Part shown: piece after piece, positions 53,498 to 62,939 of the stretch | Layout: every line of letters begins with the position of its first letter | How positions within the stretch are numbered: the first letter of the stretch is position 1 | Origin: Lentzea alba | Lineage (GTDB): Bacteria > Actinomycetota > Actinomycetes > Mycobacteriales > Pseudonocardiaceae | Direction of reading: 5' to 3' | Length of the DNA stretch: 64,000 nt | Assembly: GCF_011067745.1 (NCBI RefSeq) | Contig: NZ_JAAMPJ010000002.1 | Span: 434,001-498,000 of the forward strand | Made by a program: the position numbers and the translations under genes | The notes under the pieces: generated by a model | What the model was told of the DNA's origin: nothing | The model's database searches: none | The model's input: only the letters and a program-made list of their open reading frames with translations

Positions 53498-53652
53498 TTC
53501 ATCGCCGCTGCGCGACGATTGCGATTGGGGCTTGACTTCGGGGCCCTTGCGAGGCGCATATCGGCCTGTAAAAGCCGGGCTGATAGAGCGCCCGGCCGAT
53601 CCGAACACGGTAGCACCTCGCACTCAAAGTCAAGCCCCAATCGCGCGGTGGT
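53498..53652 (+). repeat. Left inverted repeat of the DUF222/HNH unit
   Basis: The core (53521-53644) begins GCGATTGGGGCTTGACTT and ends with its exact reverse complement. Inside are nested stems GCGAGG/CCTCGC, ATCGGCC/GGCCGAT and GCCGGGC/GCCCGGC around a 9-base loop, so the 124-base core can fold into one long hairpin. It is about 95 percent identical to the right copy by manual alignment (five substitutions and a 2-base gap in the core). Confidence 0.9.
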
Positions 53653-53680
53653 CACCTTGATACCGGTACCCGGCGCGGCA

Positions 53681-54934
53681 TCAGGCCTTTACGGCTCGGC
53701 TTCGCCTTCGCCCAACCAAGACCGGCGGGGCGATCAGGCCGCGGTGTGGAGAAGATTTCTCCGGGGCTTGCGTTGCTCGTCGAGCCAGCGGGGGCGCGTA
53801 GAACGTGGGGATGCCGTGCTCCATTGTCACGTCCCATTCACTTTGGTGGATGAGCGTGTGGTGATGGCGGCACAGGAGAACGGCATTGTCGACGGAGGTG
53901 TCGCCGCCGTCCGACCAGTGGCGAATATGGTGGCCGTCGCATTGTCTGGGTGGTCTGCCGCAACCGGGGAACGCGCAGCCGCGGTCGCGGGCGACGAGGG
54001 TGCGGCGGATTCCGGCGGTGAAGGTGCGGGTCTTGCGGCCGATGTCCATCGGCCGCGACTTCGCCCCCAACAGCAGCGGGATGATGCCCGCACTGCACGC
54101 CAGCTGGCGGACCTGCTCGGCCGGGATGCGCTCGCCGTTGTCCAGCGTCGCGTGGCCGACCTGCTTGGCGAGGTCGTCGTAGCGCATGGTCACGGTGAGG
54201 GTGACGGGTTCGCCGCCGTGTTCGGGCAGCTGGTCGGCGCGCAGCATCAGATCGACCAGCTCGGCCAGCGCATCGCCCTCGCGTTCGGACCGTGGCCGCA
54301 GGTCCGGGCCGTCGTCGGCGGTCTCGGGGCGTGGCTTTGCCAGGGGATCGAGCAGCGCCTGGTACTTGGCGCCGGTGACCGTGTCCAGTAGCGCCTTGAT
54401 CTCCAGCATGCCGTTCTTCCACTGCATCACGTGCTGGTTGACCTGCGGCGCGGGCTCGGGCTCACGCGGCTCCGGATCGTCCTGGTAGAGCCGGTAGGCC
54501 AGTTCCTTGCCAAACGCCCGCACCGCACTGGGCTCATGCTCCCGAGCAAAACCCACGACGGAGCCTTCGGCCTCGGCGGGCAGCGCCTTCATAACCTCGG
54601 CGACCACCGCGACGTGCTCGACCGACAACGCACCCTCGGCCACCGCGTCAGCGGTCACCGGAAGCACGGGCGCGAGCTCACTGCCGGTCGGCGTGATCTC
54701 ACTACCCAAAAGCCCGGCATTCGCGACCCATTTCTTGGCCGTGGTGAGATCCCAGCGGACCGCGTGCCGCAACACCTGCGGCAAATTCTTGTACCCCAGT
54801 TCAACCGCAGCTCCACGCCGATCCAACTCGGCAATCTTCTGCAGGACAGCATTCTCCCGAACCCGAATCTCCACCACCTCATCAACGAGACTGCGCAGCA
54901 GCTCGTCAGTGGGGAGGAGTCGGGTTTCGATCAC
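53681..54934 (-). CDS. DUF222 and HNH endonuclease-domain protein (13E12 type)
   Basis: A 417-residue protein. Residues about 20-300 form the helical DUF222 domain (LVDEVVEIRVRENAVLQKIA; VRWDLTTAKKWVANAGLL); the HNH nuclease follows: zinc-type Cys in RGCAFPGCGR, catalytic motif DGHHIRHWSDGGDTSVDN (His, His, Asn) and LCRHHHTLIH near residue 365. A basic tail ends the protein. The nuclease is expected to be metal-dependent; its target is unknown. The GTG lies 7 bases after TAGAGT (leaderless type). It is flanked by inverted repeats 28 and 88 bases from its ends, read toward the left copy. Confidence 0.93.
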   Translation of the reverse strand: MIETRLLPTDELLRSLVDEVVEIRVRENAVLQKIAELDRRGAAVELGYKNLPQVLRHAVRWDLTTAKKWVANAGLLGSEITPTGSELAPVLPVTADAVAEGALSVEHVAVVAEVMKALPAEAEGSVVGFAREHEPSAVRAFGKELAYRLYQDDPEPREPEPAPQVNQHVMQWKNGMLEIKALLDTVTGAKYQALLDPLAKPRPETADDGPDLRPRSEREGDALAELVDLMLRADQLPEHGGEPVTLTVTMRYDDLAKQVGHATLDNGERIPAEQVRQLACSAGIIPLLLGAKSRPMDIGRKTRTFTAGIRRTLVARDRGCAFPGCGRPPRQCDGHHIRHWSDGGDTSVDNAVLLCRHHHTLIHQSEWDVTMEHGIPTFYAPPLARRATQAPEKSSPHRGLIAPPVLVGRRRSRAVKA

Positions 54935-54941
54935 GTGTTCT

Positions 54942-54947
54942 ACTCTA
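54942..54947 (-). promoter_or_regulatory. -10-like TAGAGT ahead of the DUF222/HNH gene
   Basis: TAGAGT lies 7 bases before the GTG on the minus strand. The unit thus carries its own promoter between the right repeat and the gene. Confidence 0.4.
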
Positions 54948-55022
54948 CCGCAAGATCACAACCAGATAACGGCAAAAGGCGACCACAATAGGGTGAACCG
55001 TCGGCCAAGCGGTCATGACGCA

Positions 55023-55175
55023 ACCACCGCGCGATTGGGGCTTGACTTTGGGTGCGAGGTGCTACCGTGTTCGGATCGGCCGGGCTCTCTATGCCCGGCT
55101 TTTATAGGCCGATAAGCACCTCGCAAGGGCCCCGAAGTCAAGCCCCAATCGCAATCGTCGCGAAGCGGCGATGAA
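55023..55175 (-). repeat. Right inverted repeat of the DUF222/HNH unit
   Basis: Inverted copy of the left repeat; core 55031-55152. In this copy the second stem is longer and perfect (TGCGAGGTGCT / AGCACCTCGCA) and the loop is ATAGAGA. Differences from the left copy fall mainly in or beside the loops and stems while the 18-base ends are identical, as expected if the structure is selected. Confidence 0.9.
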
Positions 55176-55222
55176 ATGACCCGGCCCGTCATGGAACCCG
55201 CAAGGAACCGCCCCAACACACC

Positions 55223-55258
55223 AAAAGGCCCGGCTCGCCGAAGCGAACCGGGCCTTTC
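55223..55258 (-). terminator. groEL terminator
   Basis: AAAGGCCCGG pairs perfectly with CCGGGCCTTT across a 14-base loop; on the minus strand the hairpin is followed by TTTT, a classic intrinsic terminator just after the groEL stop. Confidence 0.88.
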
Positions 55259-55279
55259 AGAGCAATCAAGCGGCGGGAC

Positions 55280-57037
<1,758 letters not shown>

Positions 57038-57050
57038 CTAGCTCACTTCT

Positions 57051-57077
57051 TTGGCACTCGACCGAGCCGAGTGCTAG
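57051..57077. promoter_or_regulatory. CIRCE element 1 (HrcA operator)
   Basis: TTGGCACTC-N9-GAGTGCTAG, nearly perfect to the consensus TTAGCACTC-N9-GAGTGCTAA, upstream of groEL. Confidence 0.9.
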
Positions 57078-57084
57078 TTCGTGT

Positions 57085-57111
57085 TTAGCACTCGGGCACG
57101 GCGAGTGCAAG
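57085..57111. promoter_or_regulatory. CIRCE element 2 (HrcA operator)
   Basis: TTAGCACTC-N9-GAGTGCAAG, with an exact left arm; 7 bases from element 1. Two tandem CIRCE elements imply tight HrcA control. Confidence 0.9.
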
Positions 57112-57127
57112 CGAACCGGGGGCGAAC

Positions 57128-58351
57128 TCAGCGGGAGGTGCGCACCGGCACAGAGGTGGGCAGCGGCTTCTTCGAGGTCGGCTCGTCGCCGATGTTCAGC
57201 GTCGGCGAGGAGTTCGTCTTGGGCTGACGTGCGGGCTCGTCACGAGGCGTCAGGATGAGGACCACGATGATGATCACCACGATCGCCACCGCGGCCGCGA
57301 TGACCGGCGCGAACCACGCCGGACGCTCCTTCTTGCCCGACGTGAACGCGCTCACGCCGACCTGGTTCGGCGGGCGCAGCCGGACCGGGTCCTGCAACGC
57401 CTGCTGCTGGTAACCGCCCTGGTACGGCCCCTGCTGCACGGGCATCGGCCCGGACTGCGGCGCCTGCACCGGGATCGAGCCGGACTGCGGCCCGAGTTGA
57501 GCGGGAGCCGAGCCCTGCGCGACCCCGGCGAGAGCGACGCGCGCGGCGTTGATCAGCTCGGCGCAGTTCGCGAACCGCTGCGACGGGTCCTTCGAGGTGC
57601 CCTTGCGGATCACCTCGTCGATCGCCGGAGGCAACGCCACGAGCTGCGACAACGCCGGCACGATCTGGCCGAGGTGGCCGGCGATGACCTCCTGCACGCC
57701 GCCCTGGAACGGCGGACGGCCGCTCAGGCAGGCGAACAGCATGCAGGCCAGCGCGTACTGGTCGGTGCGGCCGTCGACGGGCTCGCCGCGCAGGTGTTCC
57801 GGCGCGGCGTAGGTCGGCGAACCGAGGAAATCACCCGTTCGGGTGCGGTGGCCGGTGGCTCCGCGACGGGTCAGGCCGAAGTCGGCGACGTAGACGTGCT
57901 CGCGCGCGCCTTCCTTGGTCGTCACGAGGACGTTCGCCGGCTTGACGTCGAGGTGCACGAGACCCTTGCCGTGCAGCATGTCGAGCGCTTCAGCCACCTG
58001 GGCGAGCAGCCTCAGGGTGCGCTCGGGGGTGAGCGGCCCCTCCTTGACGTGCCCGGCGAGGTCCTGGCCGTCCACGAGCCGCATGGCGATGTACAGCAGG
58101 CCGTCGACCTCGTCGAAGTCGTACAGCGGCACGATGTTCGCGTGGTCGATGGCGGAGGTGTTGCGCGCCTCGTCGACGAACCGCTCGCGGAACTCCGCGT
58201 CGGGTGCGAGGTGCTCACCGATGACCTTGAGCGCGACCTTGCGGCCGAGTCTCACGTCCGTGGCCCGGTAGGTCACGCTCATGCCACCGCGGCCGAGCAC
58301 GCCGTCGATCCGGTAATGCGCGATCCGCCGCCCGCTCAGGTCCTCCGACAC
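57128..58351 (-). CDS. Membrane Ser/Thr protein kinase (PknB-like)
   Basis: A 407-residue Hanks-type kinase. Gly loop GRGGMSVTYRA near residue 19, catalytic Lys in VALKVIG, catalytic loop HLDVKPANV near residue 133, DFG in VADFGLTR and APE as AAPEHL. The loop has Leu where RD kinases have Arg (HRD), so activation may differ. A Pro/Gln-rich linker, a membrane helix (FAPVIAAAVAIVVIIIVVLI) and a short external tail of about 40 residues follow; there are no PASTA domains. It is transcribed toward groEL but separated by the CIRCE region. Confidence 0.92.
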   Translation of the reverse strand: MSEDLSGRRIAHYRIDGVLGRGGMSVTYRATDVRLGRKVALKVIGEHLAPDAEFRERFVDEARNTSAIDHANIVPLYDFDEVDGLLYIAMRLVDGQDLAGHVKEGPLTPERTLRLLAQVAEALDMLHGKGLVHLDVKPANVLVTTKEGAREHVYVADFGLTRRGATGHRTRTGDFLGSPTYAAPEHLRGEPVDGRTDQYALACMLFACLSGRPPFQGGVQEVIAGHLGQIVPALSQLVALPPAIDEVIRKGTSKDPSQRFANCAELINAARVALAGVAQGSAPAQLGPQSGSIPVQAPQSGPMPVQQGPYQGGYQQQALQDPVRLRPPNQVGVSAFTSGKKERPAWFAPVIAAAVAIVVIIIVVLILTPRDEPARQPKTNSSPTLNIGDEPTSKKPLPTSVPVRTSR

Positions 58352-58419
58352 GCCAGGCAGCCTAACGTCCGGCCAGATCGACTTGCGGAGGGTTCGCCGA
58401 AGCTGTGATCAGGTCGTCG

Positions 58420-58626
58420 TCATCCGGCGCGGCGCACGTCCGACGCCTGGCTGCGTCCGTCCCGTCCGGCCTGCACCTCGAACTCCACCCGGTCGCCCTC
58501 GGAGAGGGTCCGGAAGCCTTCCATCTGGATCGCCGAGTAGTGCACGAACACGTCGGGCCCGCCGTCGGTTGCGATGAAGCCGTATCCCTTTTCGGAGTTG
58601 AACCACTTGACGGTACCGAGAGCCAA
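58420..58626 (-). CDS. Cold-shock protein (CspA family)
   Basis: A 68-residue single cold-shock domain with the RNA-binding motifs [12 protein letters not shown] (RNP1) and DVFVHYSAI (RNP2). The TTG start is chosen because AAGGAGG lies 5 bases upstream and it aligns with other Csp starts (xALGTVKWF). It acts as a nucleic-acid chaperone in the cytoplasm. The preceding 76 bases are moderately A-rich and may be a regulatory leader. Confidence 0.93.
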   Translation of the reverse strand: MALGTVKWFNSEKGYGFIATDGGPDVFVHYSAIQMEGFRTLSEGDRVEFEVQAGRDGRSQASDVRRAG

Positions 58627-58702
58627 GGCGTCCTCCTTCAGATCACGCACGCAGAACGCAACGCTAAAAGAAGACAAGTCACGCGGATACCTCCTTACGG
58701 AG

Positions 58703-59344
58703 TCATGAACGCGAGCTGACTCCGTTGGCGCGCAACCAGGTGGTGAGTCGCCGGGGTCCCCGCGTCTGGGTCAGCACGGCGCCGGGACCAGCGAAGTCGA
58801 ACACCAAGCCCTCACCGGTGGGAATGGATTGCGCGCCATCTGCCGCGGAAGGCCGGAGGCGGCATTGCACGGTGTCCGCGAACGCCACGACGTGATCGCT
58901 GCCGATGGTCACCGCCTCGCCCGCTTCGAGCGTCACGAGGTCCAAAGTGCCGTAGCAGGCGAGCACCACCACGCCCTGGCCGTGCGCGTAGTTCAGGAAG
59001 CCTTCGAGACCGCCGAAGAGCGCTTTCATCGGCGGCGCCTCGGGATTCATCGCCACCGTGCTGCTCGACGCGATCCAGCTCAGCCGGGCGAGGCACCAGC
59101 CGTGCGTGCCGTCGAGCTCGACGAGGTGCAGGTCACCGGGCAGCGCGGGGGCCGCGTCGATCCAGCCGCCTGCCGCGCCCGCCGTGCACAGCGCCACCGC
59201 TTTGGTGCCCGCGCCCTTCACCTCGACCGTGAGCCCGTAGCTCGTGGCCGCGACGGTCAGCGGGTCGACCAGGACCAGCTCGCCGGGTGCGAGGACGAGT
59301 CTCGCCACGCCGAACGTCGGTGTGTGCCTGGTCCGGACCTGCAC
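58703..59344 (-). CDS. AIM24-family protein
   Basis: A 213-residue beta-rich protein of the AIM24 (TerD-like/DUF124-related) family, common in actinobacteria. It starts [20 protein letters not shown] and has the family segment [21 protein letters not shown] near residue 112. The GTG with GGAGG 8 bases upstream is preferred over a GTG three codons earlier that abuts the ribosome binding site. Function unknown. It is divergent from moeA across about 70 bases. Confidence 0.85.
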   Translation of the reverse strand: MQVRTRHTPTFGVARLVLAPGELVLVDPLTVAATSYGLTVEVKGAGTKAVALCTAGAAGGWIDAAPALPGDLHLVELDGTHGWCLARLSWIASSSTVAMNPEAPPMKALFGGLEGFLNYAHGQGVVVLACYGTLDLVTLEAGEAVTIGSDHVVAFADTVQCRLRPSAADGAQSIPTGEGLVFDFAGPGAVLTQTRGPRRLTTWLRANGVSSRS

Positions 59345-59415
59345 GAACAACACCTCCGAGGATGAACTGGGTCAAGCGATCGTCACGACCACCTCGACGT
59401 TGGCAGTATGCAGTC

Positions 59416-60612
59416 GTGTCCCCCACCACTGTCGCCGAACACCGCCAGCGCGTCGCGGAGCTCGTCGGGCTCATGCCCGTGCTGCAGCTCCCGCTCGACG
59501 AGTGCCTCGGGCTGGTGCTCGCCGCCGACGTCATCGCGCCCGTCTCACTGCCGCCGTTCGACAACTCCGCGATGGACGGGTACGCCGTGCGCGCGGCCGA
59601 TCTCGCCGGGGACCTCCCGGTCCGGCTGCCGGTCGCCGACGACATCCCCGCCGGGCGCGTCGAGCTGAACGCGCTCGAACCCGGCACGGTGCACCGGATC
59701 ATGACCGGCGCCCCGGTGCCGCCCGGTGCGGACGCGGTGGTCCAGGTCGAGTGGACCGACGGTGGCACGGAGACGGTGACGATCAACCGGGCCGTCGCGG
59801 CGGGGGCGAACATCCGGACCGCGGGCGACGACGTGGAGAAGGGCGACGCGGTGCTGGTCGCGGGCACGGTGCTGCGCCCGTCCACGCTCGGCCTCGCGTC
59901 CGCGCTCGGCCACCCCGAGCTCCCGGTGCGCCGCCGGCCGCGGGTGCTGGTCCTGTCCACGGGTTCCGAGCTGGTCGAACCCGGTCAGCCGCTGCAGCCG
60001 GGTCAGATCTACGAGTCGAACGGCATGATGCTCGCCTCCGCCGTGCGGGACGCGGGAGGCATCGCGGTGCGGCTGCGGTTCGTGCCGGACGACGTGGAGG
60101 AGTTCCACCGCGCGCTGGCGCCATATCTCGGCTCGGTGGACGTGATCGTGACGTCCGGCGGGGTCAGCGCGGGTGCGTACGAGGTGGTCAAGGACGCGCT
60201 GGCCAGCCACGACGTGCGGTTCACCAAGGTCGCGATGCAGCCGGGCGGGCCGCAGGGCGCGGGCACCTACGAGGGCCTGCCGGTGCTGACGCTGCCGGGC
60301 AACCCGGTGAGCGCGCAGGTGTCGTTCGAGGTGTTCGTGCGACCCGCGCTGCTCGCGTCGATGGGGCACGCGCAGGCCGAACGCCCGACCGCGCGGGCAA
60401 CCGTGTCGTCTCCGCTGACGTCTCCAGCAGGAAAGACCCAGTTCCGGCGTGGCCTGTACGACCCGTCGTCCGGCCAGGTCGTGACGCCGGTCGGTGGCCC
60501 GGGGTCGCACCTGCTGTCGGCGCTCGCGCTGTCGAACTGCCTGATCGAGGTGCCAGAAGACGTCACCGAGCTGGCGGCGGGAGACGAAGTCACCATCAGA
60601 CACCTGCAGTAG
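59416..60612 (+). CDS. moeA: Molybdopterin molybdenumtransferase MoeA
   Basis: A 398-residue enzyme that inserts molybdate into adenylylated molybdopterin. Domain landmarks are PPFDNSAMDGYAVRAADL near residue 48 (active-site Asp), MTGAPVPPGADAVVQVE near 95, the MogA-like domain with LSTGSELVEPG near 185 and SGGVSAGAYEVVKD near 245, and TLPGNPVSAQVSFEVF near 300. The GTG lies 6 bases after CAGTAT and may be leaderless. It completes the cofactor pathway whose other genes are at 3600-15229. Confidence 0.94.
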   Translation: MSPTTVAEHRQRVAELVGLMPVLQLPLDECLGLVLAADVIAPVSLPPFDNSAMDGYAVRAADLAGDLPVRLPVADDIPAGRVELNALEPGTVHRIMTGAPVPPGADAVVQVEWTDGGTETVTINRAVAAGANIRTAGDDVEKGDAVLVAGTVLRPSTLGLASALGHPELPVRRRPRVLVLSTGSELVEPGQPLQPGQIYESNGMMLASAVRDAGGIAVRLRFVPDDVEEFHRALAPYLGSVDVIVTSGGVSAGAYEVVKDALASHDVRFTKVAMQPGGPQGAGTYEGLPVLTLPGNPVSAQVSFEVFVRPALLASMGHAQAERPTARATVSSPLTSPAGKTQFRRGLYDPSSGQVVTPVGGPGSHLLSALALSNCLIEVPEDVTELAAGDEVTIRHLQ

Positions 60613-60629
60613 ACGAAAGGCCTGGGGGA

Positions 60630-62039
60630 ATGAGAGCGGCACTGGCGCTGGTGATGCTCGCGGGCTTCTTCGTGCTCGCGGTGGCGCTCGCGGGCGGACT
60701 GACGGCGATCGCGATCTGGCGGTTCTCGATCGGCGATCCCGAGGGTGGCGTCTGGATGCTGGTCGTCGCGGTGGGGCTGGGCGGACCCGCGCTCTGGGCG
60801 ACGCTGCGGGCGTTCTTCGCGCGGCCGGAGCCGAGCGGGTTCCGGATGGCCCGCGAGGCCCATCCCGAGCTGTGGCGGCACGTGGACGAACTGGCGCGGC
60901 TCGCCGGCACGCGCGGTCCCGACGACATCCGGCTCGTCGACGGCGCGAACGCGGCCGTGTGGGAACGCCGTGGCGTGCGCTACCTCGAACTGGGCCTGCC
61001 GCTGGTGGCAGGGTTGAGCGTCGGCGAGCTGAGGTCGGTGCTCGCGCACGAGTTCGGCCACTACGGCGGCGGCCACACCCAGCTGTCGGCGATGACCTTC
61101 CGGGCCAAGCTCGCGCTGCAACTGTCCCTGCACGGGGACCGCGTGTTCGGGCTGCTCAGCGCGTGGGCGCACCTCTACGCGCTGGTCGCCGCGTCGGAGA
61201 GCCGTGACCACGAGCGGTTCGCCGACGAGGTGGCGGTCGCCGCGGCGGGCAGGGACGCGGCGCGCAGGGCGTTGCTGCGCAGTGGTCCGGTGGGCGAGGC
61301 GTGGAACGACTACCGCACGTCTTATGTGTCGCTCGCGCTCATCGCGGGACGCACACCGCCGTTGCTCGAAGGCTTCCGCTCCTACCTCGACCACCCGCGC
61401 CGCGTGCACGACCTGCGCGAGCTGGAGCGCAGGATGGCCGAGCTGGAGCCGAAGTCGGTGTTCGACAGCCACCCGCCGATCCGCGAGCGAGTGGCCACGA
61501 TGGCCCTGCTGAGCAGCGGAGACATGCCGATCGACGACCGGCCGGGCTGGACGTTGCTCTCGGGCATCCCACCGGAGGCGACCTCGCAGCTGGTCGGCGT
61601 GGAGGGTCCGCCGGCGACGTGGGAGGAGCTCGTGCGGGTGAGCGGCCCCGCCCAGGTGCGCCGCTACGCCGACGCGCTGCGGCACGCGGGCCGGGTGAGC
61701 AAGGTCGGCGAGACGCTGGCCGACGTGCTGGCGGCGTTGGCCAGGGCCGAGCTGCACAAGCTCACCGGCAGGCCCGTGGACGCCTCGCTGACCGCCGAAC
61801 AGGTGCACGAGGCAGCCGTCGAAACCGTGACGGAACTCCTCGCCTGCGCGGTCGCCGACCAGCTGGTTTCCGCTAACCGTGCCACGCTGGAACTCAACTG
61901 GGGCGGGATGTTCGTGCTGCGTCTGCCCGACGGAGCTGCGATCTACCCGGATGATCTCGTGGCACCCGCTGTTCGTGACGCTAATCGGGTCGCTGAAGTG
62001 CGACTCCGGTTGCAGGCGATCGGCGTGGACGGACTGTGA
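60630..62039 (+). CDS. M48-family membrane metallopeptidase
   Basis: A 469-residue zinc protease. Two N-terminal membrane helices (LALVMLAGFFVLAVALAGGL; GVWMLVVAVGLGGPALWATL) precede the HExxH motif LAHEFGHYGGGH near residue 150, and the third zinc-ligand Glu is likely in the ESRDHERFADEVAVA segment near 192. Like HtpX/Ste24 relatives it probably acts at the membrane, in protein quality control. GGGGGA precedes the ATG, 17 bases after moeA, so the two may be cotranscribed. Confidence 0.88.
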   Translation: MRAALALVMLAGFFVLAVALAGGLTAIAIWRFSIGDPEGGVWMLVVAVGLGGPALWATLRAFFARPEPSGFRMAREAHPELWRHVDELARLAGTRGPDDIRLVDGANAAVWERRGVRYLELGLPLVAGLSVGELRSVLAHEFGHYGGGHTQLSAMTFRAKLALQLSLHGDRVFGLLSAWAHLYALVAASESRDHERFADEVAVAAAGRDAARRALLRSGPVGEAWNDYRTSYVSLALIAGRTPPLLEGFRSYLDHPRRVHDLRELERRMAELEPKSVFDSHPPIRERVATMALLSSGDMPIDDRPGWTLLSGIPPEATSQLVGVEGPPATWEELVRVSGPAQVRRYADALRHAGRVSKVGETLADVLAALARAELHKLTGRPVDASLTAEQVHEAAVETVTELLACAVADQLVSANRATLELNWGGMFVLRLPDGAAIYPDDLVAPAVRDANRVAEVRLRLQAIGVDGL

Positions 62040-62099
62040 CGGAACGCTCACCCAGCGACGTTGTTCACGCCATGTGACGGGGATTACACTGGTTGCAGG

Positions 62100-62158
62100 T
62101 GCCGGTCGGCACGTGCATTCGTCGGGGGATGCACGAGCCGACCGGCCACTTGCTTTTT
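62100..62158 (+). terminator. Intrinsic terminator after the M48 peptidase gene
   Basis: GCCGGTCGGC pairs with GCCGACCGGC, extended by GTGCAT/ATGCAC near the loop, and the hairpin is followed by CTTTTT. Confidence 0.8.
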
Positions 62159-62243
62159 CCGGCAGTCCCGATGGGCGGTTTGGCGTGTTGGCGTAGCGTG
62201 ATGCCGCCCGACATCCACGGAAGCTACGGAACCCACAGACACG

Positions 62244-62939
62244 ATGAGCAGCGAGAAGCCCGTCTCTCACTTCCTCGAACTCGCCCGCGGCATGGTGCCG
62301 CCGATGCACCCGGCTGGACGCCCGTTCGTCGCCGGCGCAGCGATCGCGACCCTCCTCGTCCGGCTGCGCTTCAAGCGCCTGGGCGTCGTCCTCGCGCTGG
62401 TCACGGCGTGGGTGGCGTGGTTCTTCCGCGAGCCGAAGCGCGTGACGCCGACCCGCCCGAACCTCGCGGTGGCTCCGGCCGACGGCACGGTCTCGCACGT
62501 CGTCGACGCCGTCCCGCCGGCCGAGCTCGGCCTGGGCTCGCAGCCGATGACGCGCGTCAGCGTGTTCCTCTCGGTCTTCGACGTGCACGTGCAGCGCGTG
62601 CCCGCGGACGGCGAGGTCGTCCAGGTCTCGTACCACCCCGGCAAGTTCCTCTCGGCCGACCTCGACAAGGCGTCCGAGGAGAACGAGCGCAACACCGTGT
62701 GGCTGCGCACCGTCAACGGCCACGACCTCGTCGTCGTGCAGATCGCCGGCCTGGTCGCGCGCCGCATCGTGTGCGAGGTCGCCGAGGGCGAGAAGGTCAC
62801 CGCGGGCCAGACCTACGGCCTGATCCGCTTCGGCTCGCGCGTGGACCTCTACGTGCCGCGCGGCAGCCGCGTCCTGGTCGAGGCCGGCCAGCGCACCATC
62901 GGCGGGGAGACCGTCCTCGCTGAGCTCCCGGAGGCCTGA
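62244..62939 (+). CDS. psd: Phosphatidylserine decarboxylase proenzyme
   Basis: A 231-residue short-type PSD that forms phosphatidylethanolamine. A hydrophobic N-terminal stretch (VVLALVTAWVAWFF) anchors it. Conserved segments are PADGTVSHV near residue 78 and FLSVFDVHVQRVPADG near residue 110. The self-cleavage site that creates the pyruvoyl group is RFGSRVD near residue 198 (Gly-Ser). Overlaps the pssA start by one base (TGATG). Confidence 0.95.
   Translation: MSSEKPVSHFLELARGMVPPMHPAGRPFVAGAAIATLLVRLRFKRLGVVLALVTAWVAWFFREPKRVTPTRPNLAVAPADGTVSHVVDAVPPAELGLGSQPMTRVSVFLSVFDVHVQRVPADGEVVQVSYHPGKFLSADLDKASEENERNTVWLRTVNGHDLVVVQIAGLVARRIVCEVAEGEKVTAGQTYGLIRFGSRVDLYVPRGSRVLVEAGQRTIGGETVLAELPEA

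Larger units (their letters stand above)
53484..55190. mobile_element. Putative mobile unit: DUF222/HNH gene between long inverted repeats
   Basis: A single nuclease gene is enclosed by two inverted copies of a structured repeat, about 155 bp each with strong identity and fading similarity for 20-40 bases beyond. It lies between the sigma operon and the groEL terminator. No transposase, integrase or clear target duplication was seen. DUF222/HNH genes are the core of the REP13E12 repeats of M. tuberculosis, which supports a mobile or homing-like nature. Confidence 0.6.

Noticed and set aside
53484..55190. Classification as a standard insertion sequence, integron or prophage remnant
   Set aside because: No transposase or integrase, no clear target-site duplication, and the repeats are far longer and more structured than typical insertion-sequence ends.
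59244..60629. In-frame upstream extension of the M48 peptidase (more than 460 codons)
   Set aside because: It lies across moeA in another frame, is Arg/Ala/Gly-rich, and the real start has its own ribosome binding site.
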